Notes: generated by a model not told the origin, from the letters alone. A stretch of DNA of 7,341 nt from Candidatus Avelusimicrobium alvi (GCA_002329395.1 DCTQ01000098.1:8457-15797), one strand, 5' to 3'. Positions 1 through 6,705 are shown, counted from the stretch's first letter. A program made the numbers and translations.

Positions 1-776
1 AGCCGCAGGCCAACGCAGAGTGGCTGCTGGCTTGCGCGTTAAACGTCAGCCGTACGTGGGTGCTGGCGAATGCCTCGCGTGAAATTTCACCCGAAGACGA
101 AGCCGTTTTTAACCGTATGCTTACCCGCAAGGAAGCGGGGGAGCCGCTTTCGCACATTGTGGGTTTTCAGCCTTTCTGCGGGCTGGACATCCGGGTTACG
201 CCGGACGTGCTCACGCCGCGCCCGGAAACGGAGGAACTGGCGGAGCTGGCCGCGGCGGCGTTTGACCGCCGGGGGCGGTACGAATTTTTGGATATGTGCA
301 CCGGAAGCGGATGCATTGCGCTGGCGCTGGCGAATAAATTTCCGCAGGCGCGCGTGCTGGCGGCGGACGTGTCCGAAGCCGCTTTGCGCGTGGCGCAGGA
401 AAACGCCCGCATCCACCGGCTGACCGAGCGCATCCAGTTTCTGCAAAGCGATTTGTGGGAAAACGTGATGGGGACGTTTGATTTAATTATTTCCAATCCG
501 CCCTATATCCCGACGGCGGACTTGGCGGGCCTGACGCGCGAAGTAAAGCACGAGCCGCGCCTGGCGTTAGACGGCGGGGAAGACGGCTATAATATCACCC
601 GCCCGCTCTGCCAGGCGGCGGCGGGGTATTTAAAACCCGGCGGCCTCTTGGCGTTGGAGCTGTGCAAAGGCCAGGCCTGGCCGCTTGCGCGGGGACTGGA
701 AGAAATCGGGTGGAAGGCTGAAGTAAAAAAAGATATATTTAACATAGAGCGGTTTGTACTCGCCCGCAAAATTTAA
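1..776 (+). CDS. prmC: Peptide chain release factor N5-glutamine methyltransferase PrmC (5' partial)
   Basis: PrmC transfers a methyl group from S-adenosylmethionine to the glutamine of the GGQ motif in release factors RF1/RF2 in the cytoplasm. The reading frame (codons in phase with position 3) is open to the window edge. A GTG at 60 could be taken as a start, but the 19 codons before it encode NAEWLLACALNVSRTW, a typical PrmC N-terminal helix, so the true start lies upstream. About 257 residues are visible against roughly 280 for the family, so only some 20 are missing. Visible landmarks are the PLSHIVG segment, TPRPETEEL (213-239), SAM-binding motif I around DMCTGSGCIALAL (291-329) and the catalytic NPPY motif (495-506), which binds the target glutamine. 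The neighbour murA follows after 22 nt. In many bacteria prfA precedes prmC, which I would expect here. The family call is secure; the symbol hemK is an older synonym. Confidence 0.95.
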   Translation, partial: PQANAEWLLACALNVSRTWVLANASREISPEDEAVFNRMLTRKEAGEPLSHIVGFQPFCGLDIRVTPDVLTPRPETEELAELAAAAFDRRGRYEFLDMCTGSGCIALALANKFPQARVLAADVSEAALRVAQENARIHRLTERIQFLQSDLWENVMGTFDLIISNPPYIPTADLAGLTREVKHEPRLALDGGEDGYNITRPLCQAAAGYLKPGGLLALELCKGQAWPLARGLEEIGWKAEVKKDIFNIERFVLARKI

Positions 777-788
777 CCTTTTTATCTC

Positions 789-793
789 AGGAG
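789..793 (+). promoter_or_regulatory. Ribosome binding site of murA
   Basis: AGGAG lies 5 nt before the ATG at 799. It decides the murA start: the reading frame is open further upstream, to an ATG at 754 inside the prmC coding end, but that codon has no such site, and starting there would add 15 residues with no counterpart in MurA proteins. Confidence 0.85.
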
Positions 794-798
794 AATTT

Positions 799-2061
799 AT
801 GGACAGATTTATTATCCGCGGCGGAAAAAAATTGAACGGTTCCGTGCATACAAGCGGCAGTAAAAACGCCGCGCTTCCCATTCTGGTGGCTACGCTGTTG
901 ACGGACGAACCGTGCGTCTTGCACCGCGTGCCCAATTTGCGCGACGTACGCACCACGCTTAAAATTTTGGAGTATTTGGGCAAAAAAATTGAATACAGGG
1001 ATAACACCGTTACCGTTACGGCGGACGGAGTGCTGAAAAATAATCTGCCGTACGAGCTCGTCAAGCAAATGCGCGCGAGTTTTTGGGTGGCCGGGCCGCT
1101 GCTGGCGCGTTTTAAAGTGGCCGAAATCCCGCTGCCCGGCGGGTGCGCCATCGGCGTGCGCCCGGTGGATATCCACTTAAAGGGATTTGAAAAGCTGGGC
1201 GCGGAATGCGAAATGAAAGCGGGCAACGTGATTCTGCGCGCCAAGGAGCTGGTGCCGGCGAAAATCGTGCTGCGTTTTCCCAGCGTGCGCGCGACGCAGA
1301 ACCTGTTGATGTGCGCGTGCCTGATTCCGGGCGAGACGGTGTTGGAAAACGTCGCCAAAGAGCCGGAAGTGGACGATTTAATCGTTTTCTTAAATAAAAT
1401 GGGGGCGGACATCCGCGTGGGCGACAAGGGCCAGCTGATTGTGCGCGGAAAAACCGCCTTGCACGGCGCGGAACACGCCGTGGTGGCGGACCGCATTGAA
1501 AGCGGTTCGTATATGCTGGCGGCGGCCGCTACGCGCGGGGACGTAACCGTGGACGGATGCGTGCCGGAACACAATTCCATTTTAATTGAAGCGCTGCAGG
1601 AGGCCGGATTTACGCTGGGCGTTACGCCGGACTCCGTGCATGTGCACGCCTATGACGGGGATATTAAGCCCGTGCGCGTGCGCACCGCGCCGTACCCCGG
1701 ATTTGCGACGGATTTGCAGGCCCCGTGGATGACGCTGATGACGCTATGCGGCGGTACGGCGGAAGTGGATGAAGATATTTTTGAAAACCGCTTTATGCAC
1801 GCGCCGGAACTGGTGCGTATGGGCGCGGAGATCGTAACGGAAAAAAGCGTGGCGCGCATTACGGGCGTAAAAACGCTGTGCGCGGCGCACGTGCAGGCGT
1901 CCGACCTGCGCGGAGGGATGGCGCTGGTCATCGCCGGGCTGTGCGCGGCGGGCGAAACGGAAGTGGAGCGCGTCTATCACATAGACCGCGGCTACGAAAA
2001 TTTAGAGCAAAAACTAACCGCGCTGGGGGCGGATATCCGCCGGTATAACCCCGATAAATAA
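799..2061 (+). CDS. murA: UDP-N-acetylglucosamine 1-carboxyvinyltransferase MurA
   Basis: MurA transfers enolpyruvate from phosphoenolpyruvate to UDP-N-acetylglucosamine, the first committed step of peptidoglycan synthesis, in the cytoplasm. The product is 420 residues, against 419 for the E. coli enzyme, and collinear with it. Lys22 sits in SGSKNAALP. The catalytic cysteine is Cys116 in PLPGGCAIG (E. coli Cys115). Asp231-Arg232 lie in ADRIESGS, Asp305 in PGFATDLQ, and Arg397 in HIDRGYE. All key residues are therefore present. Because the active-site residue is cysteine rather than aspartate, the enzyme is expected to be fosfomycin-sensitive; this is inference from family knowledge. The start at 799 is set by AGGAG 5 nt upstream and by the length match. 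The gene sits 22 nt after prmC and its stop shares a base with the folC start, so it is most likely part of a prmC-murA-folC transcript. No oddities were seen. Confidence 0.98.
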   Translation: MDRFIIRGGKKLNGSVHTSGSKNAALPILVATLLTDEPCVLHRVPNLRDVRTTLKILEYLGKKIEYRDNTVTVTADGVLKNNLPYELVKQMRASFWVAGPLLARFKVAEIPLPGGCAIGVRPVDIHLKGFEKLGAECEMKAGNVILRAKELVPAKIVLRFPSVRATQNLLMCACLIPGETVLENVAKEPEVDDLIVFLNKMGADIRVGDKGQLIVRGKTALHGAEHAVVADRIESGSYMLAAAATRGDVTVDGCVPEHNSILIEALQEAGFTLGVTPDSVHVHAYDGDIKPVRVRTAPYPGFATDLQAPWMTLMTLCGGTAEVDEDIFENRFMHAPELVRMGAEIVTEKSVARITGVKTLCAAHVQASDLRGGMALVIAGLCAAGETEVERVYHIDRGYENLEQKLTALGADIRRYNPDK

Positions 2062-2063
2062 TG
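2059..2063 (+). promoter_or_regulatory. TAATG stop-start overlap coupling murA to folC
   Basis: The last base of the murA stop TAA is the first base of the folC ATG. The roughly 20 nt before it contain no purine-rich ribosome binding site. This arrangement normally means that folC is translated by termination-reinitiation and that the two genes share a messenger RNA. Confidence 0.75.
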
Positions 2064-3296
2064 AGTTTTGACATCGTTTTTAATTACATCCTCAAACGGT
2101 CCGGCGTCGGCTGCGGTGCGGGCCCGGAAGGTTTCCGCGCCCTGCTGGAAAGGCTGGGCAATCCCCAAAACCGCTTTAAAATCATTCACGTGGCGGGCAC
2201 CAACGGCAAAGGCTCCGTCTGCACCATGACGGCGCGCGCGCTGGCGTGCGCGGGGTACAAAACCGGGCTTTTCGTGTCGCCGCATTTGGTGTCTGCCGTG
2301 GAGCGCATTCAAATTAACGGCGCTCCCGTTTCCAAACAGTCTTTTTCAAATGCCGCGCTGGCGGTGTTTCAGGAAGAGGAAGAAGAACTCAATTTTTTTG
2401 AAATTTTAACCGCCGCCGCCCTGGTGCATTTCGCGCGCCGCGGCGTGGAATACGCCGTGCTGGAAACCGGCCTCGGCGGCCGCAAAGACCCTACCAACAT
2501 CTGCACGCCCGTGCTGAGCCTTATCACTTCCATCGGGCTGGACCATATGCAATACCTGGGCTCCAGCCTCGCGCAAATCGCGCGGGAAAAAGCCGGCATT
2601 ATCAAACCCGGCGTGCCGGTTATCAGCGGCACGGTCAATCCCGCCGCGCGCGAAGTCATCCGAAAAACCGCCAAAGAGAAGCGGGCGCCGCTTACGTTTG
2701 TCGGCGAGGGGGAACCCTTTTTTGAATACGCGTATGATTATGTAAATAACCAGACGGTCCTGCATACGCAGGACGGGCGGGAATGGCTGCTGCATGCGCT
2801 GGGCCGCCGCCAGACGATTAACGCGTGCGTAACGTATCACGCGGCCAAACTGCTGGGCCTGCCGAATGCGGCGGTGAAAAAAGCGTTTGAAACGCTTAGC
2901 CTGCCCGGCCGGTTTGAAGTGGCCCGCGCGGGCAAAACCACGTTTATTTTAGACGGCGCGCATAACCCGCAGGCCGTGGAACTGCTGACGGAGTTTTGGC
3001 AAAAAACGCCTTTTACCCAGGATACCACCCTATTGTGCGGGTTTATGAAAGACAAAGATTATAAAAAAATGCTTGCGTTGCTGTGCCCGCATTTTAAAAA
3101 TATCATCGTTACCGTCCCGCCTTCTCCGCGCGGAGCGGAAGAAGAAAGCATCCGCGCGGCCCTGCCCAAAAAGGCCCAAATTGTCTTTGAACCGGACTGG
3201 AAAAAAGCGCTTATGTTGGCTAAAAAGTATCCGCGCGTATTGTGTACGGGGTCCTTTTATCTGGCGGGCGCGGTGCGCGGAAAACTGCGTTTGTAA
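2061..3296 (+). CDS. folC: Bifunctional folylpolyglutamate synthase/dihydrofolate synthase FolC
   Basis: FolC adds glutamate to dihydropteroate and to folates using ATP. It is a cytoplasmic member of the Mur ligase fold. The product is 411 residues, close to the 422 of E. coli FolC. Motifs in order: the P-loop GTNGKGS (46-52), SPHL (73-76) with ERIQING after it, GLGGR (137-141), SIGLDHMQYLG (157-167), EKAGI with Lys177 in the place of the carbamylated lysine of the family, LPGRFE (281-286), DGAHNP (298-303) and CTGSFYLAG (395-403) near the end. The GLGGR motif continues KDPTN, where LDATN is the form I know best; this looks tolerable. The ATG overlaps the murA stop (TAATG) and no Shine-Dalgarno sequence is visible before it, which points to translation by ribosomes finishing murA. 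Whether both activities are present cannot be told from sequence; the enzyme family call is firm. Confidence 0.95.
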   Translation: MSFDIVFNYILKRSGVGCGAGPEGFRALLERLGNPQNRFKIIHVAGTNGKGSVCTMTARALACAGYKTGLFVSPHLVSAVERIQINGAPVSKQSFSNAALAVFQEEEEELNFFEILTAAALVHFARRGVEYAVLETGLGGRKDPTNICTPVLSLITSIGLDHMQYLGSSLAQIAREKAGIIKPGVPVISGTVNPAAREVIRKTAKEKRAPLTFVGEGEPFFEYAYDYVNNQTVLHTQDGREWLLHALGRRQTINACVTYHAAKLLGLPNAAVKKAFETLSLPGRFEVARAGKTTFILDGAHNPQAVELLTEFWQKTPFTQDTTLLCGFMKDKDYKKMLALLCPHFKNIIVTVPPSPRGAEEESIRAALPKKAQIVFEPDWKKALMLAKKYPRVLCTGSFYLAGAVRGKLRL

Positions 3297-3336
3297 GCGC
3301 GGCGGCGCGGGCGGCGTTCTCCGTCAGAAAACGGGG

Positions 3337-3366
3337 TTGACAGTAGCGGGGGGATTGTGGTTAAAT
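3337..3366 (+). promoter_or_regulatory. Sigma70-type promoter with extended -10
   Basis: A perfect -35 box TTGACA (3337-3342) is followed by an 18-nt spacer and the -10 box TTAAAT (3361-3366, four of six consensus bases). TG at 3358-3359 gives the TGn extended -10 element. Transcription would start near 3373, leaving a leader of about 25 nt before the coiled-coil gene. The -10 box lies inside a 10-bp palindrome, TTAAATTTAA (3361-3370). A second -10-like hexamer, TTTAAT (3366-3371), has no -35 box at the right distance. The stretch 3297-3399 contains no terminator after folC, so read-through from upstream may add to expression. Confidence 0.7.
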
Positions 3367-3388
3367 TTAATGTAAGCATTTTGAGGAC

Positions 3389-3394
3389 GGGGAG
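3389..3394 (+). promoter_or_regulatory. Ribosome binding site of the coiled-coil gene
   Basis: GGGGAG ends 5 nt before the ATG at 3400, good spacing for a Shine-Dalgarno sequence. A second purine run, GAGGA at 3383-3387, is slightly too far away. Together with the promoter it supports 3400 as the start. Confidence 0.7.
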
Positions 3395-3399
3395 CGACA

Positions 3400-5571
3400 A
3401 TGGCGTTAGACAACAACCAATTTGACGGACACGGGGACATCGCCCAATTCCTGGAGAAATTCAAAGAGCAAACTTTTTCGGCTGCAAATCCGCCCGAGGG
3501 CGCCTACGCGCCGCGCGAGGGTTCCGTTCCCGCCAAACCCGCCCAATACGAACGTTCGTTTGAAAAACTGGAGCAAAAAATCCGGGAACTGGAAGAACGT
3601 TTTGAAGCCTCCTCCACCCAAAACCAGATGATTCTTTCCGAGCTGGCGCGCACGCGCGAAGCGATGGAACGCCAAAAAGACAAAGACGCTTTTCTGGAAC
3701 ATCTCTCCCGCACCATCGCCAATTTAAAAGCCAGCGTGGAAAACCTTTCCCGCGCCCAGCAGGACCGCTCTTTCGCGTACCGCGAGCCCGACGTGCAGCG
3801 CAGTTTTGACCCCGTGCCGCCCGCGTTTAAAGCCGGCGACGCCGACCATACCGCCATCTACCATTACCAGACGGCCAATTTCCACTCCGCCCGGGACGAA
3901 AAAAACCGCGTGGACCGCGAAGAAAAAGAACGCATTATTTCCAGCCTGCGCCAGAAAGCCTCGCAGTTAAAAGCCGTCAACAGCGCGCTGGACCGCGAAA
4001 TTAAAAAAGCGCAGCAGGAAAAAATGGAAGCGCTTAAAAAATCCGCCGAGCAGGCCAAAGAAATCCTCTCCCTGCGCGACCAGCTGACCGCCGCCGAAGA
4101 ACGCTTTAAATCTTTTGATTTTGAAGGCCGCATCATTTCCATCAAACAGGAATACCAGCAGAAAGTTTCCAGCCTGGAAAACCAGCTGCAGGAAATCTCC
4201 GACACCTGTATGAAGCAGGTGGAAGAGATTGAATCCTTAAAGGCCGAAAATTTAAAACTCCACAAGGCGGCCGCCGAGAAGGAAGAAGCGCTGGCCCGCC
4301 TGGAAGCCAAAGAGCGCGAACTGCTCACGCTCAAAGCCGAAATGGCCGCCTTGCAGGAAAACAGCTCCAAAACCGCCAAAAAACAGCTGGCGGTATTCTC
4401 CGAACGCCTGCGCGCGCTGGAAGGCCAGCGCGACGGGCTGGCCGCCGAACTGGAGCAGGCCCAGGCCTCGCTGGAAGCCGTGCGCCGGGAAAAAGAAATG
4501 CTGGAAAAGAACTTTAAAGAACTGCTTGAAAAAATCAATAATAACGACGCGGTGATTGAGCAGCTGAAACATAAAATTGAAGTGCTCGGCCAGCAGAACG
4601 AAGAACTTTCCCATCATAACGAAGCGCTGACGCACCACAACACCGCGCTCCAAAGCGCCAACGAAACGCTGACGCGCGAAAAAACCGAATTGACCGGGCA
4701 GACGCAGACGCTCAGCCGCGAGCGCGCGGTGCTGGCGGAACGGGCGGAAGCCCTGGGCCGCGAGAAGGCCGAACTGGTGGAACGCGCCGAACATTTAAAC
4801 CGCGAAAAAACCGAATTGGCCGAACGGACCCACGCGCTGACGCAGGAAAAAGAAGAACTTTCCGCCCGCGCCGAACATTTGGGCCGCGAGAAGGATTCAT
4901 TGGAACAGCATACCCGCCGGCTGGGTTCGGATAAAGACATATTAGCCAAAAGCGTAGAAGCGCTGAACCGCGAAAAAGAAGCCCTGGAGCGCGAGAAAGA
5001 AACCATTTCCCTGGAGTCGGGCGAACTTAAAAAACGCGCCGAAGAACTGGAAAGCGAAACGAAAGCGCTGGCCAAAGAAAACCAGCAGCTGCGCAACCAA
5101 AGCGCGGTGCTTTTAGCCGCGCGCCTGGTGCAGGAAAAAGAACGCGCCGCCAAAGAAGAAACCCTGCGCAAAGCTGCGGCTTCCCGCCCGGCCGGGCCTT
5201 CCGCCCAGGCGCATCAGCCTGTTTCTAAACCGGCGGAACCGGTAAACAAACCGGCCGCGCCGCAGGAAACGCTTTCCGCTCCGTTCGCCGAAAAAGAGCC
5301 CGTAGTTACGCCGCAGACGCCCCAAGCCGTCCGCCCGCAGGCGCCGGCCCCTGCCGCGCAAAAAGAGGAGCGGGTACCCCTTTCCGAAATGCCTATGACG
5401 ATGCAGGAAACGGTGAAATCCAAAGTGATGACCGAGGCCGATTTGCCCGAAATCAAAGTGGCCGACCCGATTCCCCAGCCGGAACCTCTCTTTGACGGCG
5501 AAGATTTCCTGGAAAAGACCGACAGTTTTATCGGACGTATGAAATGGTCCATTTTCCGGGAAGATAAATAA
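3400..5571 (+). CDS. Large coiled-coil protein with 14-residue repeats, function unknown
   Basis: I do not recognise a named family. The 723-residue product has no signal peptide or membrane segment and should be cytoplasmic. Layout: a short N-terminal region with DIAQFLEKFKEQTF (13-26) and a disordered-looking Pro/Ala stretch (30-49); coiled coil 1 (about 51-120); a Pro/Gly-containing break (about 128-165); a long coiled coil (about 166-590) holding thirteen in-phase 14-residue units (395-576); a Pro/Ala/Gln-rich linker (about 596-665); an acidic stretch (LFDGEDFLE); and a distinct aromatic/basic C-terminus, SFIGRMKWSIFREDK (709-723). The only cysteine is Cys270. Its own promoter and ribosome binding site suggest independent, fairly strong expression. 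It stands between folC and ddl. A filament or scaffold acting in cell shape or division, with the tail as a docking peptide, is a reasonable guess; similarity to SMC- or myosin-like proteins in searches would reflect only coiled-coil composition. Confidence 0.88.
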   Translation: MALDNNQFDGHGDIAQFLEKFKEQTFSAANPPEGAYAPREGSVPAKPAQYERSFEKLEQKIRELEERFEASSTQNQMILSELARTREAMERQKDKDAFLEHLSRTIANLKASVENLSRAQQDRSFAYREPDVQRSFDPVPPAFKAGDADHTAIYHYQTANFHSARDEKNRVDREEKERIISSLRQKASQLKAVNSALDREIKKAQQEKMEALKKSAEQAKEILSLRDQLTAAEERFKSFDFEGRIISIKQEYQQKVSSLENQLQEISDTCMKQVEEIESLKAENLKLHKAAAEKEEALARLEAKERELLTLKAEMAALQENSSKTAKKQLAVFSERLRALEGQRDGLAAELEQAQASLEAVRREKEMLEKNFKELLEKINNNDAVIEQLKHKIEVLGQQNEELSHHNEALTHHNTALQSANETLTREKTELTGQTQTLSRERAVLAERAEALGREKAELVERAEHLNREKTELAERTHALTQEKEELSARAEHLGREKDSLEQHTRRLGSDKDILAKSVEALNREKEALEREKETISLESGELKKRAEELESETKALAKENQQLRNQSAVLLAARLVQEKERAAKEETLRKAAASRPAGPSAQAHQPVSKPAEPVNKPAAPQETLSAPFAEKEPVVTPQTPQAVRPQAPAPAAQKEERVPLSEMPMTMQETVKSKVMTEADLPEIKVADPIPQPEPLFDGEDFLEKTDSFIGRMKWSIFREDK
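4582..5127 (+). repeat. Thirteen tandem 42-bp units encoding 14-residue coiled-coil repeats
   Basis: Residues 395-576 of the coiled-coil protein divide without gaps into thirteen units of 14 residues. The central ones (units 3-10) approach the pattern xLxREKxELxERAE. Leu is at unit position 2 in twelve units (Ile in unit 11) and at position 9 in all thirteen. Nucleotide similarity persists: an 18-nt string starting at 4675 recurs exactly at 4801, and a 14-nt string starting at 4755 recurs at 4881; both are 126 bp (three units) apart. Another 14-nt string at 4783 recurs at 4867, 84 bp (two units) apart. This suggests growth by in-frame duplication, now partly diverged. Confidence 0.85.
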
Positions 5572-5584
5572 CAAACCGCTATCC

Positions 5585-5608
5585 GGGCCTGATGCATGCG
5601 TCAGGCCC
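5585..5608 (+). terminator. Hairpin between the coiled-coil gene and ddl (weak terminator or attenuator)
   Basis: GGGCCTGA (5585-5592) and TCAGGCCC (5601-5608) form a perfect 8-bp stem around an 8-nt loop, starting 13 nt after the coiled-coil stop. Only TTTACAT follows instead of a T run, so termination is probably partial. Its place suggests tapering of transcription before ddl, or protection of the upstream message's 3' end. Confidence 0.5.
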
Positions 5609-5615
5609 TTTACAT

Positions 5616-5620
5616 AAGGA
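5616..5620 (+). promoter_or_regulatory. Probable ribosome binding site of ddl
   Basis: AAGGA lies 11 nt before the ATG at 5632, longer than the usual spacing and therefore possibly modest in strength. It supports 5632 over the in-frame ATG at 5596, which would be buried in the hairpin loop. Confidence 0.5.
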
Positions 5621-5631
5621 ATAAGAAACGT

Positions 5632-6705
5632 ATGTCATTGTTAAAAGTTGTCGTTTTATACGGCGGCAAGTCCACCGAACACGAAGTGTCCGTCCATAGC
5701 GCGCAAACTGTTTGCCGCATACTGGCGGATAAAAAGGACAAATACCAAATTTATCCCGTTTTTATCAGCAAAGAAGGCCGCTGGTTTTTGCAGGAATCCT
5801 GCGGGCCCCAAACGCCCGGGGATAAACCCATTACGCCCGTTCTGCGCGCGGATGCCACGTTTGCGGCGCTGGACGGTTCATTCTGCGTAGCCGCAGATGT
5901 GGTGTTCCCCGTATTGCACGGCACCAATTGTGAAGACGGCACCATGCAGGGCTTTTTAGAAACGTTAAACGTGCCGTATGTAGGCTGCGGCGTGCTTGCT
6001 TCGGCCATGGGGATGGATAAAGAAATTTCCAAGCTGGTCGCCCGCGAAGCCGGCGCGCCCGTGCTGCCCTGCCGCGTGGTTTCCAAGTTTCGCCCGTACG
6101 ACAAAGCCGGGCTGGAACGCTGGGTGCTGGAACAGGGCCTGCCCGTGTTTGTAAAACCCGTGCGGCTGGGCTCTTCCGTCGGCGTGCGCAAGGTAAAAGA
6201 GCTGGGGGAACTGCACCGTGCGATTGATTTTGCGCTTGAGTTTGACACGGACGTGATGATTGAAAAAGGGGTGGACCGCGCGCGGGAAATTTTCTGCGCG
6301 ATTTACGGGGACGAAAACAATTTGAAATCCTCCGCCTGCGGCGAACTGCGCACGGTGGCCGGCGAATTTTTTGATTATAACGCCAAATACATGGTGGCCG
6401 GCGGCTGTGAAACCAAGGTTCCGGCGGACATCCCGGCGGACGTTGCCGCGCATATGCGTCAGGACAGCGAAAACATCTTCCGCGCCCTTCGCGGCAGCGG
6501 CCTGGCGCGCGTGGACTTTTTGATGGATAAGGACGGAAAGTATTATTTTTCCGAGATAAACACCCTTCCCGGTATGAGCGAAACCAGCCTGTTTCCGCAG
6601 CTGTTTGAAGCGTGCGGGGAAGATTACGGCCTGATTTTGGAACGGCTGATAGACTTGGCGCGTGAGGTGCACGCGCGGAAGGCGGCGCTGTCGCTGTCCC
6701 GTTAA
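5632..6705 (+). CDS. ddl: D-alanine--D-alanine ligase
   Basis: Ddl joins two D-alanines with ATP to make the dipeptide that ends the peptidoglycan stem peptide; it is a cytoplasmic ATP-grasp enzyme. From the ATG at 5632 the product is 357 residues. Seen: GGKSTEHEVS with Glu16 (E. coli DdlB Glu15), HGTNCEDGTMQG (96-107), GMDKEISK (127-134), FVKPVRLGSSVGV with Lys175 and Ser182, FFDYNAKY with Tyr253 (E. coli Tyr216), and the metal ligands Asp295, Glu308 and Asn310 in the RVDFLMD and SEINTLPGM segments. Tyr253 in the omega loop marks D-Ala-D-Ala specificity, not the VanA type, which has His there. Cys100 stands where Gly is usual in my recollection. The frame is open to an ATG at 5596, but that codon lies inside the hairpin and lacks a binding site. 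AAGGA at 5616-5620 serves 5632, though 11 nt away. The next gene begins 2 nt after the stop. Confidence 0.97.
   Translation: MSLLKVVVLYGGKSTEHEVSVHSAQTVCRILADKKDKYQIYPVFISKEGRWFLQESCGPQTPGDKPITPVLRADATFAALDGSFCVAADVVFPVLHGTNCEDGTMQGFLETLNVPYVGCGVLASAMGMDKEISKLVAREAGAPVLPCRVVSKFRPYDKAGLERWVLEQGLPVFVKPVRLGSSVGVRKVKELGELHRAIDFALEFDTDVMIEKGVDRAREIFCAIYGDENNLKSSACGELRTVAGEFFDYNAKYMVAGGCETKVPADIPADVAAHMRQDSENIFRALRGSGLARVDFLMDKDGKYYFSEINTLPGMSETSLFPQLFEACGEDYGLILERLIDLAREVHARKAALSLSR

Noticed and set aside
60..62. GTG as the start of prmC
   Set aside because: The frame is open back to the window edge and the upstream codons encode a typical PrmC N-terminal helix, so the gene is 5'-truncated by the window instead.
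711..739. Possible promoter inside prmC for murA (TATATT at 734-739)
   Set aside because: The -10 box is good but the matching -35 position (711-716) has only three of six consensus bases and there is no extended -10; likely chance AT-richness.
754..798. Longer MurA start at ATG 754
   Set aside because: It overlaps prmC, lacks a binding site, and adds residues absent from MurA; ATG 799 has AGGAG at 5 nt and gives the expected 420-residue length.
3319..3336. Small stem-loop after folC as a terminator
   Set aside because: Six pairs including one G-T, and TTGACAGT follows rather than a T run; it does not look like a functional terminator.
4582..5127. 42-bp tandem units as a CRISPR array or non-coding satellite
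   Set aside because: The units are diverged, have no unique spacers, and stay in one coding frame with a heptad pattern; they are protein repeats.
3864..5171. Long minus-strand open frames opposite the coiled-coil gene
   Set aside because: They mirror the GAA/AAA/CGC-rich codons of the sense gene, have Ser/Phe/Arg-biased composition without motifs, and lack binding sites; they are shadows.
5609..5614. TTTACA as a -35 box for ddl
   Set aside because: The matching -10 position would fall on the ddl start codon and has no TATAAT-like sequence.
5596..5631. Longer Ddl start at ATG 5596
   Set aside because: The codon sits in the hairpin loop with no binding site, and the extra 12 residues do not resemble Ddl; the GG-containing N-terminal strand begins properly from 5632.
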